Below are positions 14,153-20,335 of a stretch of 25,244 nt of DNA, piece by piece. Position 1 is the first letter of the stretch; the number at the start of each line of letters is the position of its first letter. The notes under the pieces were generated by a model that searched no databases, was not told the origin of the DNA, and saw nothing but the letters and a program-made list of their open reading frames with translations. A program made the translations under genes and the position numbers. Source of the DNA: a virus; IMG/VR virus record IMGVR_UViG_3300028571_000106, positions 1 through 25,244 of that record; one strand, given 5' to 3'.

Positions 14153-15247
14153 ATGTCGGAAGAGATTATTAAAAACTATCCAGGTGCAGGAGCCAATGAA
14201 ACAAATGGCGAAGGTGCATTCGCATCTGGAGGAATTGGTGGCGTTGCTAGTCCTGGAGCAGACACTCTAGGTAACATCCCCACCGCACAGTTTGGTGTAA
14301 CAACTGGACCAAACGCAGTAAATCCTTCGGGTGATGCAGGTAGTGGTATTCTACGTCCTGAACAAGCTCGTAGATTTATTGACTATGTTTGGGACGGTAC
14401 TGTTCTCGCCAAAGATGGTCGTAGAGTCACAATGAGAGCCAATACAATGGAACTCGAAAAGGTCAACGTTGGAGAACGAGTTATTCGTGCTGCAAACCAG
14501 GCTGACGCTACATACACAAACGCAGGTGCAACCTTTGCTAAGGTTGAACTAACAACAAAGAAACTCCGCCTTGACTGGGAAGTTTCTGCTGAGGCATTAG
14601 AAGACAACATTGAAGGTGCAGCCCTTGAGGACCACCTTGTTCGTCTAATGACCAACGCATTTGCAAATGACATTGAGGACCTTGCCATTAATGGTACAGG
14701 TACTGGAGGAAACTCCTTCCTTAACATTATGGAAGGTTTTGTTCGCAAGGTTCGTTTCGGTGGAGATGCTCACGAGTATTCTGCAACCGTTACAAGCGGT
14801 GCGTGGACTCCAGAAGTTCTTCAGGGTGTCATTTCTGCCCTACCAAGAAAGTATCGTGCTCTTAAGAACGGTCTAAAGTTCTATGCAAGCACTGACACAT
14901 TCGCGGATATTGTCAGATCAAATGGTACTGGGTCAAACAGCATTTTCACAGACCAATACCGCAATTCATACCTTGCAGGTACTGATCAGATTGTCGGAGA
15001 AGCTCGTACAACTCGTATCTTAGGTATTCCAGTAATGGAAGTTCCTTACTACCCAGACAACTACATCGACCTCACATTCCCTTCAAACCGCATTTGGGGT
15101 TTCCAGCGAGACATCACTGTAAACCGTGAATACGTTGCTAAGAAAGACACAATCGAATACACCGTATTCGTTCGTTTCGGACTTCAGTGGGAAGAGGAAG
15201 ACGCTGTAGCTTGGGTTGATAGCGACAGCCAGGATTCATCTTCATAA
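14153..15247 (+). CDS. Major capsid protein, HK97 fold (364 aa)
   Basis: The start at 14153 has AGGAGGTGA 5 bases upstream; the longer frame to 14087 overlaps the scaffold end. Residues about 1-60 (MSEEIIKNYPGAGANE..., Gly-rich) are a flexible N-arm. Residues 61 onward show the HK97-fold order: ILRPEQARRFIDYVWDGTVL, then GERVIRAANQAD, KKLRLDWEVSAEALEDN in the spine-helix region, and DIEDLAINGTGTGG. It closes with RILGIPVMEVPYYPDN and the RIWGFQRDITVNREYVAKK strand region of the P and A domains. It forms the head shell. Position after protease-scaffold is canonical. Most Arg codons are CGN (17 of 22 by my count), typical of high expression here. A terminator follows. Confidence 0.9.
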   Translation: MSEEIIKNYPGAGANETNGEGAFASGGIGGVASPGADTLGNIPTAQFGVTTGPNAVNPSGDAGSGILRPEQARRFIDYVWDGTVLAKDGRRVTMRANTMELEKVNVGERVIRAANQADATYTNAGATFAKVELTTKKLRLDWEVSAEALEDNIEGAALEDHLVRLMTNAFANDIEDLAINGTGTGGNSFLNIMEGFVRKVRFGGDAHEYSATVTSGAWTPEVLQGVISALPRKYRALKNGLKFYASTDTFADIVRSNGTGSNSIFTDQYRNSYLAGTDQIVGEARTTRILGIPVMEVPYYPDNYIDLTFPSNRIWGFQRDITVNREYVAKKDTIEYTVFVRFGLQWEEEDAVAWVDSDSQDSSS

Positions 15248-15263
15248 TTTGAATCTAACTCTT

Positions 15264-15297
15264 AGGGGAGGCAGGGATTTCGGTCCTTGCCTCTCTT
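15264..15297 (+). terminator. Terminator after the major capsid gene
   Basis: A 14-base-pair stem runs from 15264-15277 to 15284-15297 with a TTTCGG loop and three G-T pairs; the core is GAGGCAGGGA against TCCTTGCCTC. The downstream T tract is weak, so partial read-through is likely. A promoter begins 7 bases after it. Confidence 0.75.
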
Positions 15298-15303
15298 ACT
15301 ATC

Positions 15304-15312
15304 TGATATAAT
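15304..15312 (+). promoter_or_regulatory. Extended -10 promoter of the connector operon
   Basis: TGATATAAT, hexamer 15307-15312, directly behind the capsid terminator. The expected start near 15319 leaves a leader of about 12 bases that is essentially the AAGGAGG Shine-Dalgarno (15318-15324) plus spacer to the ATG at 15331. Confidence 0.7.
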
Positions 15313-15330
15313 TATCTAAGGAGGTTTCTA

Positions 15331-15795
15331 ATGTCAAATGAAACAATTATCGAAACAGTCGAAGAGACAGTTGAAGAAGTACTAGAAACAATTGAAGAAG
15401 TAGTAGACAATTCTGTAGAAGCACTAGAAGAATCAATTGGAGATTTAAAACAAAAATTAAAAGGTATACCAGAAACAGATGAAGATAACGTAATCGGTTC
15501 ATCTCGTACCACTGCCAAAGGTGGAAAAAAGTCTGGTGCAATTACTCAAACAGAGAATGGTGCTATCGGCTCAGGAGCCGCAAGTAAGTCACCAAAAATA
15601 AAAGCTGTAGAGCCTAAAGCTGTTAAGAAAGAAACAGTAGCATTGTTCTCTACACGAAATGTCTTGTGGGAAGGCGTAGGGAAGATTGACAAAGGGTACA
15701 ACATTGTGGATAAAGCAGAAGCCGAAAAGTGGCTTAAGCGAGATCACGTGCGTACCGCAACCCCAGAAGAGGTTGCAAAGGAGTACGGAATTTAA
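15331..15795 (+). CDS. Post-capsid protein with acidic helix and conserved C-terminal domain (154 aa)
   Basis: Residues 1-45 (MSNETIIETVEETVEEVLET and onward) are a strongly acidic, heptad-like helix. Residues 46-100 are a Gly/Ser/Lys-rich linker. Residues about 102-154 (VALFSTRNVLWEGVGKIDKG, then NIVDKAEAEKWLKRDHVRTA, then TPEEVAKEYG) form a small conserved domain that I recognise from genes placed directly after capsid genes in actinobacterial phages, with no established function known to me. Position between capsid and connectors suggests a head-associated or decoration role. The acidic start resembles the nested scaffold start in protein and DNA. The Shine-Dalgarno is strong. The stop overlaps the next ATG (TAATG). 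Confidence 0.75.
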   Translation: MSNETIIETVEETVEEVLETIEEVVDNSVEALEESIGDLKQKLKGIPETDEDNVIGSSRTTAKGGKKSGAITQTENGAIGSGAASKSPKIKAVEPKAVKKETVALFSTRNVLWEGVGKIDKGYNIVDKAEAEKWLKRDHVRTATPEEVAKEYGI

Positions 15796-16706
15796 TGGAA
15801 TTACTAAGGTTATCGCCATACACTAGCGTTGGGCTTACATATACTATCCCAGCGACTTATACAACTAATGAGGTGTTCACAGCAACCATAACTGATTTGG
15901 CAGACCTTTCTTCCACCACACAGACTGTAACAGACAATGCAGCGTATGTGTGGACAATCACGCTATCAGGAAAATATGACTCAGATTATAGAGTTGTGAT
16001 TACAGATGCGTCAGGGGATATTATTCACGACGACACTTATCAGGTTCGCAGACCATATCTAGACCCAAACACACTAGCAGAAACAGCCTCCGACATAGCC
16101 ACAAAGACCTTGAATGAAGAGTTGGCAAGAGCAATTATTGACTCTGTTATTCCACAAGGATTTTACTACAAGAAAACAACTTTTGAGACTACTGGTCTTG
16201 GAGCAGACTACTTGCCACTATGGGTAGATGCAAAGAAAATTTTGCAGGTATACGAGAACAACGTTCTAGTTTACGATGCAAGTAATCCAACAGCATATGT
16301 ACGTAACTTTGAAATTACAAAAGATAAGACTGCTATAACTCAAACCTATACAGGAGAACTGAATAGAAGCGAGAGTGCAGACCTTATTCTTCCTGCTGGA
16401 AGCACAGACTATCTAGACTTAAACTTTGGTATATGGGGTGGCTTTCCCAAGACATACGACTATAGAGTTGTTGTAGAGTCTGGATACACAGCAGTACCCT
16501 CAGACATTGCTCGTGCCGTCAGTCTTTTAATTACAGACATTGAGTGCGGTCAGCTGGACTATTACAAACGATATGTTACAGCATACAATACCGACCAGTA
16601 TAAACTACAGTTCGACAAGCAGTCATTCGAAGGAACAGGTAATATTCTTGTAGACAAGATACTTTCTAAGTATGCTAAGTCTGTTACAAGACTAGGGGTT
16701 CTCTAA
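15795..16706 (+). CDS. Head-tail adaptor with N-terminal beta domain (303 aa)
   Basis: Residues 1-85 form a beta-sandwich-like domain (VGLTYTIPATYTTNEVFTAT to YQVRRPYLDP). The rest, from NTLAETASDIATKTLNEELA through the helix ARAIIDSVIPQGFYYKKTTF to SDIARAVSLLITDIECGQLD and YYKRYVTAYNTDQYKLQFD, has the helical bundle character of gp6-like adaptors. Such adaptors form the ring docked under the portal. The Arg-Pro-Tyr-x-Asp-Pro-Asn string and the following helix are familiar from connector proteins of actinobacterial siphoviruses. AAAGGAG (15777-15783) lies before the TAATG overlap. It is the first of four tightly overlapping connector genes. Function is by position and fold pattern, not a certain family match. 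Confidence 0.7.
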   Translation: MELLRLSPYTSVGLTYTIPATYTTNEVFTATITDLADLSSTTQTVTDNAAYVWTITLSGKYDSDYRVVITDASGDIIHDDTYQVRRPYLDPNTLAETASDIATKTLNEELARAIIDSVIPQGFYYKKTTFETTGLGADYLPLWVDAKKILQVYENNVLVYDASNPTAYVRNFEITKDKTAITQTYTGELNRSESADLILPAGSTDYLDLNFGIWGGFPKTYDYRVVVESGYTAVPSDIARAVSLLITDIECGQLDYYKRYVTAYNTDQYKLQFDKQSFEGTGNILVDKILSKYAKSVTRLGVL

Positions 16707-17155
16707 TGTCTATTTGTGAAACTCCCGACTTCATGTTCCCAATGATGGCAGACGTGTACTACCCAATTACTGAAACAACTGCTTACGGCAATGTTACAAA
16801 AACTTGGGTTCTAGACAAAACAGTTGTTTGTTCATTTAATGAAGCTGGGGTTTCATACAAGGAAGACATTAAGCCAGACCCAGATATTAAGACAGACTTT
16901 ATTTTGTTAGGAAGAGTAAAAAAAGATATTCGCATTTCAAGTATCGATGCAAAGAATGCAGCAACAAACATAGTTATAACTAATATTCGTGATAAGTTTG
17001 ATAATCCAATTTATACTGAAACATCAGGACCAAGAAATGGAAAGTCAACTCTATTTGAGATTGCAACACAGGCTCCATTCGTTAATCCTTTTGGTTCTGT
17101 AGAGTACTACAAGGTAGTGTTGCGTCGTTCTGAAAACCAGGGGGCAGACGTATAA
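16706..17155 (+). CDS. Putative head-closure (stopper) protein (149 aa)
   Basis: The protein is small and beta-rich: MSICETPDFMFPMMADVYYP, then TKTWVLDKTVVCSFNEAG, KTDFILLGRVKKDI and ending YYKVVLRRSENQGADV. Its size, beta-strand pattern and second place in the connector run match head-closure or stopper proteins (the SPP1 gp16 or lambda FII position), which plug the connector after packaging. It overlaps both neighbours by one base (TAATG); AGGGG lies upstream as a weak Shine-Dalgarno. No catalytic residues are visible. The assignment is mainly from synteny; swapping of roles with the next gene cannot be excluded. Confidence 0.6.
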   Translation: MSICETPDFMFPMMADVYYPITETTAYGNVTKTWVLDKTVVCSFNEAGVSYKEDIKPDPDIKTDFILLGRVKKDIRISSIDAKNAATNIVITNIRDKFDNPIYTETSGPRNGKSTLFEIATQAPFVNPFGSVEYYKVVLRRSENQGADV

Positions 17156-17829
17156 TGAGAACAACATTTAATGACACCCTATTCCTTAAAGAAATGAACA
17201 ACATCGTTCAGTATTCTTTTGGATTCACAGAAGGCGTAAAGCGAGGAAAAAATCATATCCTTGATGCTGTGGGCAAGGATGCCATTGAGTTAATTAAACA
17301 ATATATCGATTCTTCTGCCAGCACAAATCCAGCAGTACTTCAGCATATGTATGAATGGGATCAAACTGGTAGCCCAAACGCAAGACTGTTCGATATTGAT
17401 TATACAATTTCTGGTGTTGGCTTATCAATTAAGTCAACCTTTAGACAATCTGTTTCAGTAAAAAATGGCTCTACTGTTCCTTTCTATGACAAAGCAAGAA
17501 TTATGGAAAATGGAATTCCAGTTACAATTAGACCTCGTAATGCCTCTGTGCTTGCATTTGAAGATAATGGTGAGCAAGTGTTTACAAAAAATCCAATTGT
17601 GGTAGATAATCCTGGTGGGGTTCAGGCTCAAGGTGGATTTCAAAAAACTTTTGATTCATTCTTTAATAACTACTTTTCGCAAGCATTCTTAAGGGTTAGT
17701 GGTGTAATGGATTATATTCAGAATCCTACAGTCTTTGCAAAAAATCTATCGGCAGGTAAGCGTGGCGGTAGGTCAGTAGGGGTTTCAACAGGCTACACTT
17801 GGGTAGCAAACTTAGGAGTTAAACGATAA
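17155..17829 (+). CDS. Putative HK97 gp10-like tail completion/connector protein (224 aa)
   Basis: The protein opens MRTTFNDTLFLKEMNNIVQY with a helical segment (GFTEGVKRGKNHILDAVGKD, IELIKQYIDSSA). A beta region follows (FDIDYTISGVGLSIKSTFRQ, then VKNGSTVPFYDKARIMENG) with RPRNASVLAFEDNG and a C-terminal helix KTFDSFFNNYFSQAFLRVSG. Helix, then a beta core with a Tyr-Asp-Lys motif, then a helix fits minor capsid or gp10-like connector proteins located third in the connector run. The Lys/Arg/Gly-rich C-terminus is basic. It overlaps both neighbours at TAATG. Function rests on synteny and general pattern. Confidence 0.55.
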   Translation: MRTTFNDTLFLKEMNNIVQYSFGFTEGVKRGKNHILDAVGKDAIELIKQYIDSSASTNPAVLQHMYEWDQTGSPNARLFDIDYTISGVGLSIKSTFRQSVSVKNGSTVPFYDKARIMENGIPVTIRPRNASVLAFEDNGEQVFTKNPIVVDNPGGVQAQGGFQKTFDSFFNNYFSQAFLRVSGVMDYIQNPTVFAKNLSAGKRGGRSVGVSTGYTWVANLGVKR

Positions 17830-18413
17830 TGGCAATATACTATCCCCCAATTTTTATTAACAAGTACTTACAGGAGAAACTTGCAGGTAGAGGTTTTGGA
17901 GCAGTTCCAATGTTTCCAACATACCCAAGCGACTTTAGTGTTGCAGAAAGCTTTAGCCTAGATGTTCTCACATCTGGCGGTACATCAAGATACAATTTTC
18001 AGGGACAGGCAGCGGTATTTGACAGAATGTTCAAGATGCGTAGAACACCATTCCCATACATCAAGTGCGAACAACTACTTTATTACTTCTACGCACTAAC
18101 AGAAACAGCAGTGGTCAACCTGATTGAAATGACACAAGAGATTCAGGATCTTCTTGACAACGGTGACGATTCAGCAAAAGATCTAAATGCTTGGATTGCA
18201 TCAAAGGTCAGTGGTACAGTAACGGTAGACGGTAAGGTTCACAACAAGGTTACCTTCGATGGGACAGACTTCTTGTTGCCTTATTTTCACGAGATAAAGA
18301 TCTATCAGCTTGAAGAGACTCGTGACATTATTGATTTTGGTACTGCTCGTACCTATGCAGGGAATAAAATAATTATTGACTACGACTGGCACAAATCAGA
18401 CTCTTTTGCATAA
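17829..18413 (+). CDS. Putative tail terminator protein (194 aa)
   Basis: The protein starts MAIYYPPIFINKYLQEKLAG. Following strands include RYNFQGQAAVFDRMFKMRRT, PFPYIKCEQLLYYFYALTET and a helix NLIEMTQEIQDLLDNGDDSA. The end is VTFDGTDFLLPYFHEIKIYQ and TYAGNKIIIDYDWHKSDS. Mixed alpha/beta architecture, size and position as the last gene before the tail tube fit a tail terminator, the ring that ends tube growth and joins it to the head. The sequence is longer than the lambda gpU-type average, and no family motif is certain. It is coupled to the preceding gene by TAATG. A separate promoter for the tail tube gene follows the stop. Confidence 0.6.
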   Translation: MAIYYPPIFINKYLQEKLAGRGFGAVPMFPTYPSDFSVAESFSLDVLTSGGTSRYNFQGQAAVFDRMFKMRRTPFPYIKCEQLLYYFYALTETAVVNLIEMTQEIQDLLDNGDDSAKDLNAWIASKVSGTVTVDGKVHNKVTFDGTDFLLPYFHEIKIYQLEETRDIIDFGTARTYAGNKIIIDYDWHKSDSFA

Positions 18414-18419
18414 TAAGCC

Positions 18420-18427
18420 TGTATAAT
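18420..18427 (+). promoter_or_regulatory. Promoter of the tail tube gene
   Basis: TGTATAAT, hexamer 18422-18427. The leader is about 48 bases, the longest of any promoter here, and carries GAGGTGA (18468-18474) 7 bases before the ATG at 18482. The longer leader may add stability or regulation to a highly expressed mRNA; no obvious hairpin is seen. Confidence 0.55.
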
Positions 18428-18481
18428 TAAAGAGAGGAAACACCCACCTAAAATCTATAACAAGAAAGAGGTGAAATAATT

Positions 18482-19192
18482 ATGGCATATTCACGTGGTA
18501 CAAGTGCTAACATCATCGTTGGTGCAGCAGCACTTTTCACATACGAAGACGGTCCAATCGGTCAGAACACAAGTGGTGGTATTACCAACACTCAAGCTGA
18601 ACTCGATTTGCCCGACTTCCAAACCAACATTTCTTACAAGGAGACTCTCGCAAATGCAACAAACGAGGTCGATTTCCGTAATGTTGGTTACACAATGAAC
18701 GGTCTTGAAATTGTCTTCCAACCTGACTTCGGTGAGGTACAGGTTGACCAGGTTCTCGACGTTGCTAAGCTTTACAAGCAGGGAATGCAGGTTAACCTTA
18801 ACACAGCATTCGCTGAGGCAACACTAGATAACTTGCTCTTTGCAATTGCAGGGCAGTCAAGCGACCTTTCAGCTACATACACCAGTGCTACATCACAGAG
18901 TGCATTCGGAACACCAACTTACGACGGTGACCGAGTTCTAAATCTTGGTGCAGGAAACATTGGCGAATGTCCAGTTGAACGTGGTCTCGTTGCAGTTGGT
19001 CCAGGTACAGGAGACTGTGCAGCTGGTTCATCAATTGAGCGAATCTACGTTGCATACCGTGCTCTTTCAATCGAAAGCGTTACAGTATCAGCAAAGCGTG
19101 ACGAAGCTACAATGTTCGAAGTCTCATTCAGACTTCTCCCTAACGACAATGCGTCTTATGGAAAGATTGTAGACCGCACACTCGCATCATAA
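18482..19192 (+). CDS. Major tail tube protein (236 aa)
   Basis: It polymerises into the tail tube. It starts MAYSRGTSANIIVGAAALFT, continues TNTQAELDLPDFQTNISYKE and NEVDFRNVGYTMNGLEIVFQ, and ends MFEVSFRLLPNDNASYGKIV. The opening strand with a small-residue patch, a central GEVQVDQVLDVAKLYKQGMQ helix and the closing VTVSAKRDEATMFEVSF strand match tail tube proteins of siphoviruses, and the length fits. There are two Cys residues near GECPVERG and GTGDCAAG. It has its own promoter and a good Shine-Dalgarno, with a terminator directly behind it, consistent with very high expression. No sheath gene is present, so the tail is not contractile as far as seen. Confidence 0.8.
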   Translation: MAYSRGTSANIIVGAAALFTYEDGPIGQNTSGGITNTQAELDLPDFQTNISYKETLANATNEVDFRNVGYTMNGLEIVFQPDFGEVQVDQVLDVAKLYKQGMQVNLNTAFAEATLDNLLFAIAGQSSDLSATYTSATSQSAFGTPTYDGDRVLNLGAGNIGECPVERGLVAVGPGTGDCAAGSSIERIYVAYRALSIESVTVSAKRDEATMFEVSFRLLPNDNASYGKIVDRTLAS

Positions 19193-19208
19193 CTTAATAC
19201 AATCAGGA

Positions 19209-19244
19209 CTGCTCAGAGTTTTGGCTCTGGGCAGTTTTGTTTTT
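19209..19244 (+). terminator. Terminator after the tail tube gene
   Basis: A 10-base-pair stem, CTGCTCAGAG (19209-19218) with CTCTGGGCAG (19225-19234) and one wobble position, has a TTTTGG loop and is followed by TTTTGTTTTT (19235-19244). The last T is also the first base of the next extended -10 box, so terminator and promoter abut. Confidence 0.9.
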
Positions 19245-19252
19245 GGTACAAT
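19244..19252 (+). promoter_or_regulatory. Extended -10 promoter of the long chaperone gene, leaderless type
   Basis: TGGTACAAT, hexamer TACAAT at 19247-19252, one change from consensus. The ATG at 19259 follows after 6 bases with no Shine-Dalgarno. The promoter overlaps the T tract of the tail tube terminator. Confidence 0.6.
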
Positions 19253-19258
19253 AGATGT

Positions 19259-19948
19259 ATGGCAACAGAAATTTATGAAACAGGAACTACTACGCTGGTA
19301 GACGGAACAGAGATATACCTAACACCTCTAAAGATTAAATACCTTAGAGAATTTATGAAAGAGTTTGATAATGTTAAACTTGCAAAAGATGATGCAGAAG
19401 CAGTTTCGGCATTAGCACAATGTGCCAGGGTATGTATGAAACAATTTTATCCATCCATAAAGACTATAGAGGACTTAGAGGATAACTTTAGCCTACCAGC
19501 TATTTATAAAGTATTAGACATTGCAGCTGGGATCAAGATTGATGGAGACGATGAAGAAGAGCCAGTAAAAGACCAAGCGGTTGATAGTGGGTCTACCTGG
19601 GAAAACTTAGATCTAGCAACACTAGAGGCAGAAGTATTTCTTTTAGGAATATGGAAAGACTTTGAAGAGCTTGAATCATCAATATCAATGCCAGAACTAA
19701 CGTCAATTCTTAATGTAAAAAGAGATTTAGATTACCAGGAAAAAAAGTTTATGGCTGGTATTCAGGGGGTAGACCTTGACAAAGAGAGCGGTGCTCAAGA
19801 CCTATGGGAACAAAAGAAAGCTAAATTCTTTAGTGGCGGTGCTACATCGGATGGCAACGATGTGGTTGCTCTACAGGGAGCAAATGCAGCAAAGGCTGGT
19901 TTTGGAATTGGCATGGGGCTAGGATATGAAAAACTAGTCGAAAACTAA
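19259..19948 (+). CDS. Tail assembly chaperone, long form (gpGT-like, 229 aa) in one continuous frame
   Basis: Residues 1-94 (MATEIYETGTTTLVDGTEIY to YKVLDIAAGIKI) are the G-like domain. Residues 95-120 are an acidic linker. Residues 120-229 (WENLDLATLEAEVFLLGIWK, then MPELTSILNVKRDLDYQEKK, GVDLDKESGAQDLWEQKKAK and AKAGFGIGMGLGYEKLV) match the downstream T-like extension of siphovirus chaperones. In most phages this long form arises by a programmed frameshift; here it is uninterrupted. Together the forms bind and deliver the tape measure during tail assembly. No slippery heptamer is seen near the domain junction. It is translated from a probably leaderless mRNA, which would keep its level low. 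A paralogue of its N-terminal domain follows. Confidence 0.8.
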   Translation: MATEIYETGTTTLVDGTEIYLTPLKIKYLREFMKEFDNVKLAKDDAEAVSALAQCARVCMKQFYPSIKTIEDLEDNFSLPAIYKVLDIAAGIKIDGDDEEEPVKDQAVDSGSTWENLDLATLEAEVFLLGIWKDFEELESSISMPELTSILNVKRDLDYQEKKFMAGIQGVDLDKESGAQDLWEQKKAKFFSGGATSDGNDVVALQGANAAKAGFGIGMGLGYEKLVEN

Positions 19949-19958
19949 ACGGCTTTTG

Positions 19959-19967
19959 TGATATAAT
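19959..19967 (+). promoter_or_regulatory. Extended -10 promoter of the short chaperone gene
   Basis: TGATATAAT, hexamer 19962-19967. The leader is about 20 bases and holds AAGGAGG (19982-19988) 5 bases before the ATG at 19994; an additional AAGGAG lies at 19970-19975. The string GTGATATAATTTAA is identical to that at 1568-1581. Confidence 0.7.
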
Positions 19968-19993
19968 TTAAGGAGCCTAACAAGGAGGAAACA

Positions 19994-20311
19994 ATGGCAA
20001 CAACAATTAATGAAGCTACACAGCTTACACTTATCGACGGAACAGTACTTAATGTCCGTCCACTAAAGATCTCACTACTTCGTGATTTTATGAAGGAGTT
20101 CGAGGGTATTGCTAAAGTAGCAGACGATAACGCAAAGTCAATGGACATACTTATGAAGTGTGTTCAAATTGCAATGAAGCAGTACAGTCCAGAACTAGCA
20201 GCAGATGTAGCCGCTCTTGAGGACAATATTGATCTACCAACCGTTTATAAGGTGGTAGAAGCAGCATCTGGAATTAACCTGTCAGATACTGTAGCTGGTC
20301 TTATGGGCTAG
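19994..20311 (+). CDS. Tail assembly chaperone, short form (gpG-like, 105 aa), paralogue of the long form
   Basis: The protein is MATTINEATQLTLIDGTVLN, then PLKISLLRDFMKEFEGIAKV, CVQIAMKQYSPELAADVAAL and EDNIDLPTVYKVVEAASGI. It aligns along its whole length with residues 1-94 of the preceding gene: TLVDGT and TLIDGT, LREFMKEFDN and LRDFMKEFEG, MKQF and MKQY, LEDNF and LEDNI, YKVLDIAAGI and YKVVEAASGI. It stops at TAG shortly after that homology. It directly precedes the tape measure gene, the usual place of these chaperones. Its strong Shine-Dalgarno suggests higher output than the long form, matching the G-excess known in lambda. An AAAAAGGGG run lies only after the stop, so no frameshift site is evident. 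Confidence 0.8.
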   Translation: MATTINEATQLTLIDGTVLNVRPLKISLLRDFMKEFEGIAKVADDNAKSMDILMKCVQIAMKQYSPELAADVAALEDNIDLPTVYKVVEAASGINLSDTVAGLMG

Positions 20312-20335
20312 ACTAAAAAGGGGAAGTGTTAATGA

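Larger units (their letters stand above)
13653..15380 (+). repeat. Dispersed 29-base near-identical segment (13653-13681 and 15352-15380)
   Basis: Both segments start GAAACAGTCG and share GAGACAGT and GAAGAAGT; 26 of 29 positions match by my alignment. Each lies close to a start codon (18 and 21 bases in) and encodes ETVAETVEEV or ETVEETVEEV. A short duplication or copied N-terminus is suggested; convergent acidic low complexity is the alternative. Confidence 0.55.

Noticed and set aside
20314-20323. Slippery-looking TAAAAAGGGG near the short chaperone
   Set aside because: It lies after the TAG stop of that gene and is better explained as the ribosome site of the tape measure gene.
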